Assembly (NCBI GenBank): GCA_034436555.1
Contig: DAOTUU010000035.1
Coordinates: forward strand, 1 to 64,000
DNA: 64,000 nt
Direction: 5' to 3'
Source of the DNA: JAFMJV01 sp034436555
GTDB taxonomy: Bacteria > Chloroflexota > Limnocylindria > Limnocylindrales > CSP1-4
Shown here piece by piece: positions 57,624 to 64,000 of this stretch (position 1 is the first letter of the stretch; each line of letters opens with the position of its first letter). The position numbers and the translations under genes are program-made. The notes below the pieces were generated by a model that saw only the letters and a program-made list of their open reading frames with translations, was not told the DNA's origin and did no database searches.

Positions 57624-59248
57624 GGGGTGGTGACCTGGACGGGCGCCGCGACGGGCTCCTCCGCGAGGAGCTTCTCGAGCGCGTTCACATAGGCCTCCAG
57701 GGACGCCTCGATGATGTTCGTCGAGAGGCCGTGGCCGCTCACCGTCTCACCGGCGCCCTGCGTGTCGGTCGATCGCCGCGCCCGGACCAGCACCTGGCCC
57801 TGCGCATCCTCGCCGCCAGACACCGCCCGGATCTCGTAGTCCACGAGCTTGGGATGCCAGCCGATGACCGGCTCGACCGCCGCATCCACCGCGCCGTACA
57901 GCGCGTCCACGGGACCGTTGCCGCTCTGCTCGGACGTCACGTCGCGACCCTGGAGGCGGAGCGCCACGTTGCCCTTGGACGTGCCGCCGTGGCTGCTCGT
58001 GACGCTCCAGCCCTCGAGGGCGACCGGTGCGTCCGGCAGTTCCACGGTGCCCGCGGCCTGCTGGCCCACGAGCGCCATCAGGTCCGCGTCGGTGACCTCC
58101 TTCTTGACGTCCGCGAGCGCGATCGCGGCCCGGTAGATGACATCGAGCGCCTCGCCCTCCACGCTGAAGCCCAGGTCCTTGAGCTTGCTCTGGAGGCCGC
58201 GCCGGCCCGACAGCTTGCCCACCGTCAGACGGGTCCCCGCGAGGCCCACCGACTGGGGGGTCATGATCTCGAAGTTGAGGGGGTTCTTGAGCATCCCGAC
58301 CTGGTGGATGCCCGACTCGTGCGCGAACGCGTTGCGGCCCACGATCGCCTTGTTGGGCTGGACCGCGAACCCGGTGAGATAGCTCACCATGCGGCTGGTG
58401 GGCACGATGTGCTCGGTGACCACGCCCGTGGTGTGGCCGCCCAGCGCCCCGGAGCGCGTGGCCAGGGCCATCACGACCTCTTCGAGCGCGGCGTTGCCGG
58501 CCCGCTCGCCGATGCCGTTGATGGTCACCTCCACCTGGCGCGCGCCCGCCATGATCGCGGCCAGCGTGTTGGACACCGCGAGGCCCAGGTCGTTGTGGCA
58601 GTGGACGCTGATGACCGCGTCTCGACCGACCAGGTCCACGGCGCGCTTGATGAGCGGCCCGAACTCGGTGGGGATGGCGTAGCCCACGGTATCGGGCAGG
58701 TTGACCGTGGTGGCGCCCGCCTCCACGACCGCCTCGACCACCTGCATCAGGTAGTCCGGGTCGCTGCGCGTGGCGTCCATGGCGCTGAACTCCAGCTCCG
58801 CGTCGCGGCCCAGCTGCTGGCGGCCGTAGCGGACCCACCGCACGGCCTCCGCCAGGGCGTCCTCGCGGGACATCCGGATCTGGTGCTGGAGGTGGATCTC
58901 GGACGTGGAGATGAACACGTGGAGGTGCGGCCGCTCCGCATCGCGCAGGGCTTCCACGGCCCGCTGGGGGTCGCCGTCGCGGCAGCGCGCCAGACCGGCC
59001 ACCGCCACGCCCCTTGTCTCCTTCGCGATGCGGTTGACCGCCTCCCAGTCGCCCGGGGACGCCGCCGGGAAGCCTGCCTCGATGACGTCCACGTTGAGCC
59101 GGACGAGCTGGCGCGCGACCTCCAGCTTCTCCGGGATCGTGAGCGACGCACCGGGCGCCTGCTCACCGTCCCGCAGCGTGGTGTCGAAGATGCGGATGCT
59201 GCCCTTGGCCCCCGCCGAGCGGGGGCCGGCTACGTCGGCCGTGCTCAT
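57620..59248 (-). CDS. leuA: 2-isopropylmalate synthase
   Basis: This is a 542-residue enzyme that condenses acetyl-CoA with 2-oxoisovalerate, the first leucine-specific step. Motifs are FDTTLRDGEQAPGASLT near residue 22, VHCHNDLGLAVSNT, NGIGERAGNAALEE and GRNAFAHESGIHQ. The C-terminal regulatory domain (from about residue 400) predicts feedback by leucine. The ATG at 59248 overlaps the ilvC stop as ATGA. It is distinct from the cimA-type paralogue in the same operon. Confidence 0.94.
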   Translation of the reverse strand: MSTADVAGPRSAGAKGSIRIFDTTLRDGEQAPGASLTIPEKLEVARQLVRLNVDVIEAGFPAASPGDWEAVNRIAKETRGVAVAGLARCRDGDPQRAVEALRDAERPHLHVFISTSEIHLQHQIRMSREDALAEAVRWVRYGRQQLGRDAELEFSAMDATRSDPDYLMQVVEAVVEAGATTVNLPDTVGYAIPTEFGPLIKRAVDLVGRDAVISVHCHNDLGLAVSNTLAAIMAGARQVEVTINGIGERAGNAALEEVVMALATRSGALGGHTTGVVTEHIVPTSRMVSYLTGFAVQPNKAIVGRNAFAHESGIHQVGMLKNPLNFEIMTPQSVGLAGTRLTVGKLSGRRGLQSKLKDLGFSVEGEALDVIYRAAIALADVKKEVTDADLMALVGQQAAGTVELPDAPVALEGWSVTSSHGGTSKGNVALRLQGRDVTSEQSGNGPVDALYGAVDAAVEPVIGWHPKLVDYEIRAVSGGEDAQGQVLVRARRSTDTQGAGETVSGHGLSTNIIEASLEAYVNALEKLLAEEPVAAPVQVTTP

Positions 59249-60300
59249 CGCTGTCCTCCCGCCGCCGAACCCTCGGCGGATGCCTGCGCCTGCCCGGCCT
59301 TGACCTCGACCGGGTTGAGGAACGCCATCTGGCCGCGCAGCTGCGCGCCGACCTGCTCGATCTGGTGTCCCCGGTCCTGGTCCCGGAGTCGCCGGAAGCC
59401 ATCGCCGCCGCCATCCATCTCGGCGATCCACTGGGCCGCGAACTGGCCGGTCTGGATGTCCGTGAGCACGTCCTTCATGGCTGCCTTGGCGCCCTCGGTG
59501 ACGCGCGGGCCGGAGACGTAGTCGCCGTACTCCGCGGTGTCGCTGACGCTGAAGCGCATGAAGTTGAGACCGCCCCGATACATCAGGTCGACGATAAGCT
59601 TGAGCTCATGCATCGTCTCGAAGTACGCCAGCTCCGGCTGGTAGCCCGCCTCGACGAGCGTCTCGAAGGCCGCCTTGATGAGCGCCGAGACGCCGCCGCA
59701 CAGGAGCGCCTGCTCGCCGAACAGGTCGGTCTCGGTCTCCTCCGCGAACGTGGTCTCGAGGATGCCCGCGCGCGTGGAGCCGATGCCCCGCGCGTACGCC
59801 ATGACGCGCGCCCGGGCGGTGCCGCTGGGGTCCTGCTCCACCGCGAACAGGGCGGGCACGCCGCCGCCCGCGACGTACACCGAGCGGAGCAGATGACCGG
59901 GCCCCTTGGGCGCGACCATGCCCACGTCCACGGTGGCGGGGGGCACGATGCGCCCGAACCGGATGTTGAAGCCGTGAGCGAACATCAGCAGCTGTCCGGG
60001 CCGCAGGTTCGGCGCGATCTCCGCGTCATAGACCGCCTTCTGGACGGTGTCCGGCACCGCGACCATGATCACGTCCGCCGCCTTCACGGCGTCCGCCACG
60101 TCCGCGACCCGGATGCCCGCGGCCTCCGCATGCGCGCGACTCTTGCTGCCGGGCGCCAGGCCCACGACCACGTCGACGCCCGACTCGTGGAGGTTCTGCG
60201 CGTGCGCGTGGCCCTGGGAGCCGTAGCCGATGACCGCGACGGTCTGGCCGGCGAGCGCCGACGGGTCGGTGTCGGCGTCGTAGTACATCTTGGCGGGCAT
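59245..60300 (-). CDS. ilvC: Ketol-acid reductoisomerase
   Basis: This is a 351-residue class I KARI, which rearranges and reduces acetolactate with NADPH. The Rossmann motif is VAVIGYGSQGHAHAQNL; the metal-binding region includes APKGPGHLLRSVY, ETDLFGEQALLCGG and ELKLIVDLMYRGG. The C-terminal tail beyond about residue 325 is longer than usual and Ala/Gly-rich. The ATG overlaps the ilvN stop by one base (TGATG). Confidence 0.94.
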   Translation of the reverse strand: MPAKMYYDADTDPSALAGQTVAVIGYGSQGHAHAQNLHESGVDVVVGLAPGSKSRAHAEAAGIRVADVADAVKAADVIMVAVPDTVQKAVYDAEIAPNLRPGQLLMFAHGFNIRFGRIVPPATVDVGMVAPKGPGHLLRSVYVAGGGVPALFAVEQDPSGTARARVMAYARGIGSTRAGILETTFAEETETDLFGEQALLCGGVSALIKAAFETLVEAGYQPELAYFETMHELKLIVDLMYRGGLNFMRFSVSDTAEYGDYVSGPRVTEGAKAAMKDVLTDIQTGQFAAQWIAEMDGGGDGFRRLRDQDRGHQIEQVGAQLRGQMAFLNPVEVKAGQAQASAEGSAAGGQR

Positions 60301-60947
60301 CAGCGGGATTCCTCCTGGGAGTTGGCCTGGACCTGGGTGGTGACGGGTGCGACCGGCACGCTGCCGGACCGCAGGATGCTCTCGATGTCGACGACGCCCG
60401 AGCCGCGCGACATGGCCACGGATCCCGTGCGCACCATCTCGCGGATCCCGAAGCCGCCCAGCAGCGCGACCAGGGAGTCGATCTCCTGGACCGTGCCGCT
60501 GTGCTCGACGATGACCGTGTCGCTGCCGATGTCCAGGACGCGGCCCTTGTAGAGCTCGACGACCTTGAGCACCTCCGCCCGGACGGCGGCGGAGGCCCGC
60601 ACCTTGATGAGCGCCAGCTCATGCTCCACGACCCCCTCGGCAGGGAGGTCCTGGACCTTGAGCACGTCGATGAGCCGGTACAGCTGCTTGGCCATCTGCT
60701 CCACGGCGAAGTCGTCCCCGCGGAGCGTGATGGTCATCCGGCTGATGCCCGGCCGCTCGGTGTGTCCGACGGCGAGCGACTCGATGTTGAAGTTGCGCGC
60801 GCGGGTCAGGCTCGCGACCCGGTTGAGGACGCCGGGGCGGTCGTTGACCAGCACCACGATGGTATGCCGATGCTGCTGTCCCGTGCCGGGGACGTAGCGC
60901 TCGATGGTCGCGGACGGCGCCGCCAGGGGATCGTTCATGGCCGCCAT
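60300..60947 (-). CDS. ilvN: Acetolactate synthase small (regulatory) subunit
   Basis: This is a 215-residue regulatory subunit with an N-terminal ACT domain (HTIVVLVNDRPGVLNRVASL, FNIESLAVGHTE) that binds valine and a C-terminal ALS-associated domain (LYKGRVLDIGSDTVIVEHSG). It activates the large subunit encoded upstream and makes it feedback-sensitive. I use the ATG at 60947, seven bases after AGGAGG, rather than the TTG at 60953 that overlaps the ilvB stop. The extra C-terminal 40 residues are not conserved in shorter homologues. Confidence 0.93.
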   Translation of the reverse strand: MAAMNDPLAAPSATIERYVPGTGQQHRHTIVVLVNDRPGVLNRVASLTRARNFNIESLAVGHTERPGISRMTITLRGDDFAVEQMAKQLYRLIDVLKVQDLPAEGVVEHELALIKVRASAAVRAEVLKVVELYKGRVLDIGSDTVIVEHSGTVQEIDSLVALLGGFGIREMVRTGSVAMSRGSGVVDIESILRSGSVPVAPVTTQVQANSQEESR

Positions 60948-60949
60948 GA

Positions 60950-62803
60950 TCAAGCCTCCTCGTCCGGCTGCTGCTCCTCGATGAGGTCGGACAGGCCCTT
61001 GCCCGCAGGCATCATCGGGAACACGTTCTGGGTCTCAGCGATCTCGAACCAGACCATCGCGGGGCCATCGTGAGCCTGGGCGGCGCGGATCGCCGGGTCC
61101 ACCTCGGCCGGGGTGCGCGCCCGGAAGCAGGGCAGCCCGTAGGCTTCTGCCAGCTTCGCCCAGTCCGGTCCGGGCAGGTGCGAGGAGTGGAAGTTGCCGC
61201 CGTACACGATCTCCTGCCACTGGCGGATCATGCCCAGCTTCTTGTTGTCCATGAGGGCGACCTTCACGGGGATGCCGTCCGCCACGCAGGTCATCAGCTC
61301 CTGGCTGACCATCTGGAGGCCGCCGTCCCCGGCCACCGCCCAGGCCTCCTTGTCGGGCCGGCCCAGCGCGGCGCCCATGGCCGCGGGGAGCGCGAAGCCC
61401 ATCGTGCCCAGGCCGCCGCTCGAGAGGTGCGAGTCGGGTCGCCGGAACCCCGCGTAGCGCGCCACCCACATCTGGTTCTGGCCCACGTCCGCGACCAGGT
61501 TGGCGTCGTGGTCGGTCAGCTCGCCCAGGCGCGCCATCACGTAGTCGGCGGACAGGAGGCCGTCCCGCCAGGCACCAGAGCCGTGCCAGCTGGCGCTCTC
61601 GGACGCCGTGCGCCACTCGGCGAGCTGCGCGCGGTAATCGGCCCGCTCGGCCGGTTCGCGCTGGCGCATCAGCGGCGTCAGGGCGCGCAGGACGCGCTTG
61701 ACGTCACCCACGATGGGCACGTCCACCGCGACGTTCTTGCCGATCTCGGACGGGTCGATGTCGACATGGACGATGCGGGCCTGGGGCGCGAACGTGGAGA
61801 CCTTGCCGGTGACCCGGTCGTCGAAGCGCATGCCCAGGGCGATCAGCAGGTCGGCCGACTGGATCGCCCGGTTCACGTGCTTCCAGCCGTGCATCCCCAG
61901 GTAGCCATAGGACAGCGGGTGCTGCTCGTCCATGGCGCCCACGCCCAGGAGCGTGTGGGCGACCGGGATCTGGGTCCGTTCGGCGAATGCGGCGAGCTCC
62001 GCCACGGCGTCGCCCAGCAGGATGCCATGGCCCGCGATGATGATCGGGCGCTGCGCCGCCTCGATCTCCGCCGCGGCGACCCGGATCTGGCGGGGGTGCC
62101 CGTCGAAGGTGGGCTTGAAGCCCGGCAGGTCGATGGAGTCCGGGTGGCCTGCGCGCGTCTCGGAGGTGAGCGCGTCCTTCGTGATGTCCACGTGGACGGG
62201 ACCCGGACGTCCGGTCTGGGCGATGTGGAACGCCTCCGCGATCACGCGCGGGATGTCGTCGGCGCTGCGCACCAGGAAGTTGTGCTTGGTCATCGGCAGC
62301 GTGATGCCGGTGATGTCGATCTCCTGGAAGGCGTCCTTGCCGATGAGCGCTCCGGGCACGTTGCCGGTGATGGCGACCATGGGGATGCTGTCCAGCTGCG
62401 CGGTGGCGATGCCGGTGACCAGGTTCGTGGCGCCCGGACCGCTCGTGCCCAGGCACACGCCGACCCGTCGGCTGGCGCGCGCGTAGCCGTCGGCGGCGTG
62501 TGCGGCACCCTGCTCGTGACGCACCAGGACGTGACGGATCTGGGGGTAGTCCTGCCACAGGTCGTAGAGCGGCAGGATGACCCCGCCGGGGTAGCCGAAG
62601 ATCGTGTCGACGCCCTGGCGGATGAGCGCCTCGCACAGGGCGTCCGCACCGATGCGCGTGCGGTTGCGCGGCCGCGCGTCGGACAGCATCGCGGTGCGGG
62701 CGCGCTCGATCTCCGCGGCCGCCTCCGTGCCTGCGTTCGGGACGTGGCGCCCGACGCCGGTCGCGGGCGCCCGCCCGGACCTGGGTTGCTGCTCGGTGGT
62801 CAT
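60950..62803 (-). CDS. ilvB: Acetolactate synthase large (catalytic) subunit
   Basis: This 617-residue thiamine-diphosphate enzyme forms acetolactate or acetohydroxybutyrate. Visible motifs are DTIFGYPGGVILPLYD, with RHEQGAAHAADGYARA holding the catalytic Glu, GTSGPGATNLVTGI, and the ThDP-binding GDGGLQMVSQEL through MDNKKLGMIRQWQ. The first 50 residues form a non-conserved extension; I use the ATG at 62803. It heads the seven-gene operon, and a terminator-like hairpin lies 54 bases upstream, which suggests attenuation control. Confidence 0.95.
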   Translation of the reverse strand: MTTEQQPRSGRAPATGVGRHVPNAGTEAAAEIERARTAMLSDARPRNRTRIGADALCEALIRQGVDTIFGYPGGVILPLYDLWQDYPQIRHVLVRHEQGAAHAADGYARASRRVGVCLGTSGPGATNLVTGIATAQLDSIPMVAITGNVPGALIGKDAFQEIDITGITLPMTKHNFLVRSADDIPRVIAEAFHIAQTGRPGPVHVDITKDALTSETRAGHPDSIDLPGFKPTFDGHPRQIRVAAAEIEAAQRPIIIAGHGILLGDAVAELAAFAERTQIPVAHTLLGVGAMDEQHPLSYGYLGMHGWKHVNRAIQSADLLIALGMRFDDRVTGKVSTFAPQARIVHVDIDPSEIGKNVAVDVPIVGDVKRVLRALTPLMRQREPAERADYRAQLAEWRTASESASWHGSGAWRDGLLSADYVMARLGELTDHDANLVADVGQNQMWVARYAGFRRPDSHLSSGGLGTMGFALPAAMGAALGRPDKEAWAVAGDGGLQMVSQELMTCVADGIPVKVALMDNKKLGMIRQWQEIVYGGNFHSSHLPGPDWAKLAEAYGLPCFRARTPAEVDPAIRAAQAHDGPAMVWFEIAETQNVFPMMPAGKGLSDLIEEQQPDEEA

Positions 62804-62856
62804 CGTTCCCTCTCTGGTGTCGTCGCTGCCGTGGTTGGTGCTCGTCGGGGTGAGGG

Positions 62857-62890
62857 ACAAACAAAAGACCCTCGCCATCCCGGCGAGGGT
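62857..62890 (-). terminator. Intrinsic terminator in the ilv leader, probable attenuator
   Basis: On the minus strand, ACCCTCGCC and GGCGAGGGT form a perfect 9-bp stem with a five-base loop (GGGAT), followed by CTTTTGTTTGT. It lies between any upstream promoter and ilvB, so transcription of the operon must read through it. Confidence 0.8.
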
Positions 62891-62933
62891 CCGCTGGTGG
62901 TTCGCGGTGTCGGGTCCGCGCTCGCGGCGCGCC

Positions 62934-63119
62934 CTACCTCCGCCTTCCGCCAGACTCCCGCCGGGAGCCGGTGAGAAGGGCGAGAAGCCCGAGCGCTACG
63001 AGCTCGAGCTTCGCCAGGATGGATACCTCGGCCGGATCGGGCAGGCGAACGGGCACGCGAGAACCGTCAGCGCGGATGGCGATGGCGGCGAGCTTGCGGT
63101 TCCGATCGGTCTGGCCCAT
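62934..63119 (-). CDS. Small ORF, 61 residues, in the ilv leader
   Basis: This is a short basic protein starting GQTDRNRKLAAIAIRADG, with a hydrophobic Leu/Val-rich stretch AKLELVALGLLALL near the end and an Arg/Gly-rich tail. AAGGAG stands 14 bases before the ATG at 63119, a rather long spacing. It could be a small membrane protein, or a leader peptide whose translation through Leu/Val codons controls the terminator 43 bases downstream. At 61 codons it is longer than classical leaders, so the second view is tentative. Confidence 0.5.
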   Translation of the reverse strand: MGQTDRNRKLAAIAIRADGSRVPVRLPDPAEVSILAKLELVALGLLALLTGSRRESGGRRR

Positions 63120-63756
63120 TGGCCGAGAGCGCTCCTTCCTGATGGAGGTGTGCGGCGACTGTACACGACTCTCCGCCTGCGTGTCCAGCATGGACGGGGG
63201 TCCCTGCTGGCTCCGACGATGGTCAGGGTGGGTGCGGTGGGGTTCGGTTCGGAGGGTTGGGTTCCCGCGACGGGTGCCCGCGATGGCCGCTGCCACCGGC
63301 GGGCGGCCGTGGTCGACATGTCGGCCGGGGGCGGGGTGCGGCGCGGGCGGCGGCACTCCCACGCCCGGCCCCGGCGGCCCAGACCCGGCGTCGGCGGCAC
63401 TGGTCGGGGGCGGCCGACCCGGCCGCGGCCGTGGTCGACATGTCGACCGGGGGCGGGGTGCGGCGCGGTCCCGACGCCCGGCGACGCCCGCCACCGGCGG
63501 CACTGGTCGACATGTCGACCGCGAGCGGGTGCCCGGGATGCACCTTCCGCCATCAGGCCGGGTGTCGGTCGGCATGTCGACCGGGAGCGGGGTGCGGCGC
63601 GGCCCCGACCCGGCGTCGGGCATCTGCCACCGGCGGCCCTGGTCGACATGTCGGCCGGGAGCGGTACCCGGGATGCACCTTCCGCCATCAGGCCGGGTGT
63701 CGGTCGACATGTCGACCGTCCCGCCCCCCACCTATCCACATCCGGTGAAGTCCGAG
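63120..63756. other. Non-coding region of 637 bases with a palindrome array
   Basis: No credible gene is seen. The first 190 bases show nothing recognisable and presumably hold the ilv promoter. From 63311 to 63717 the sequence is a mosaic of repeats built around a 16-bp palindrome. Confidence 0.65.
63311..63717. repeat. Array of six GGTCGACATGTCGACC palindromes
   Basis: Copies start at 63311, 63433, 63505, 63567, 63641 and 63702. Those at 63433, 63505 and 63702 are perfect 16-bp palindromes; the others have one change each. Spacing is 122, 72, 62, 74 and 61 bases. Flanks are also repeated: GCGGGGTGCGGCGCGG follows several copies, and GGATGCACCTTCCGCCATCA with about 17 further bases occurs twice (from 63537 and 63671). 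Confidence 0.85.
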
Positions 63757-64000
63757 ATGAGTGCCACCGTGCACGATCGACGGATGCCTGCGATCACACA
63801 AGCACGGACCCGACCCGCACGCGCGGGCGCACGCCTCGGCCGCGATCTGCGGTATGACGTCGGACGCGAGATCCGCCGGATGCGGATGGACGCCGGACTC
63901 TCTGCTCGCGCCGTGGCACAGGCGGCTGGGATCAGCCACTCCACGCTGCTCGCCCTCGAGGCAGGGACCTTCGACCCGACCGTCGAGGTAGTCGCGCGCG
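63757..64000 (+). CDS. XRE-family HTH regulator, C-terminus cut by the window edge
   Basis: About 81 codons are visible and the frame is open at the right edge. A helix-turn-helix of the XRE/Cro type is clear in VGREIRRMRMDAGLSARAVAQ, AAGISHSTLLALEAG and a following PTVEVVAR. The start may be the ATG at 63757, the GTG at 63769 or the ATG at 63784; none has a strong ribosome site. It lies immediately downstream of the palindrome array, which could be its binding region, although regulators of this type usually use fewer sites. Confidence 0.8.
   Translation, partial: MSATVHDRRMPAITQARTRPARAGARLGRDLRYDVGREIRRMRMDAGLSARAVAQAAGISHSTLLALEAGTFDPTVEVVAR

Noticed and set aside
62868..62930. T-box riboswitch before ilvB
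   Set aside because: ACACCGCG upstream of the terminator resembles the end of a T-box motif, but the preceding AGGGTGG part is replaced by GACCCGA and would not pair as needed with the terminator arm.
63311..63717. CRISPR array
   Set aside because: The repeat is only 16 bp, a full palindrome, with irregular spacing of 61-122 bases; the spacers are themselves repeated, and no cas gene is nearby.
1..64000. tRNA, rRNA or insertion sequence genes
   Set aside because: No tRNA-like cloverleaf, rRNA segment or transposase was recognised by eye; a dedicated scan could still find a tRNA.

Overview
The window is GC-rich bacterial DNA (roughly 70% G+C) with tightly packed operons, many 1-4 base ATGA/GTGA overlaps and frequent GTG starts. 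The exported proteins have signal peptides ending in Ala-Gln followed by Ser/Pro/Ala-rich mature starts. That combination looks like an uncultivated Chloroflexota lineage (Limnocylindria-like). This is an impression from sequence style; a high-GC actinomycete-like host cannot be excluded. No rRNA, tRNA, insertion sequence or CRISPR array was recognised.

Region 1 (1-14.4 kb, minus strand) looks like oxidative catabolism of a deoxy-sugar or sugar acid. It holds a partial MFS transporter, a Gfo/Idh/MocA oxidoreductase, an L-fuconolactonase-type amidohydrolase, an SDR, an enolase-superfamily acid dehydratase and an SMP-30 lactonase. A monosaccharide ABC transporter has two related binding proteins, and its permease gene is interrupted by an in-frame TGA. 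A DapB-like reductase, a VOC protein and, divergently, an M20 peptidase follow.

Region 2 (15.9-40.1 kb) is the most interesting part: an apparent vitamin B6 catabolic regulon. The plus-strand operon (16.0-29.5 kb) encodes close relatives of four Mesorhizobium-type B6-degradation enzymes: pyridoxal 4-dehydrogenase (SDR), 4-pyridoxolactonase (MBL fold), FHMPC dehydrogenase (3-hydroxyacyl-CoA dehydrogenase fold) and pyridoxamine-pyruvate aminotransferase. A class II aldolase fits HMPDC decarboxylase. The facing minus-strand operon (39.3-29.9 kb) encodes an amidohydrolase, a BMP-type ABC importer, a third aminotransferase, a molybdenum hydroxylase FAD subunit and an M20 amidohydrolase. The usual flavin-dependent MHPC oxygenase is absent. 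A molybdenum hydroxylase (three subunits split over the two operons) and a NicX/M29-like protein are present instead, which suggests an alternative ring-opening route. The same palindrome, TGTTGACAGTCAACA, lies at both outer promoters and beside a GntR/FadR regulator gene, so the two convergent operons look like one regulon.

Region 3 (40.1-53.9 kb) is mixed. It contains a GGDEF-EAL membrane protein, a MerR-type HTH protein, a heme/siderophore-type ABC transporter, PhzF, a cyclophilin, a dihydroorotase/allantoinase-type hydrolase, MhpF-MhpE (acetaldehyde dehydrogenase and 4-hydroxy-2-oxovalerate aldolase) and two secreted proteins of unknown function.

Region 4 (54.0-62.9 kb, minus strand) is a seven-gene amino-acid operon, ilvB-ilvN-ilvC-leuA-leuB-cimA-pheA. 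It is preceded by an intrinsic-terminator-like hairpin and a short Leu/Val-rich ORF. Upstream lies a non-coding array of six 16-bp palindromes, and the window ends inside an XRE-type regulator gene.
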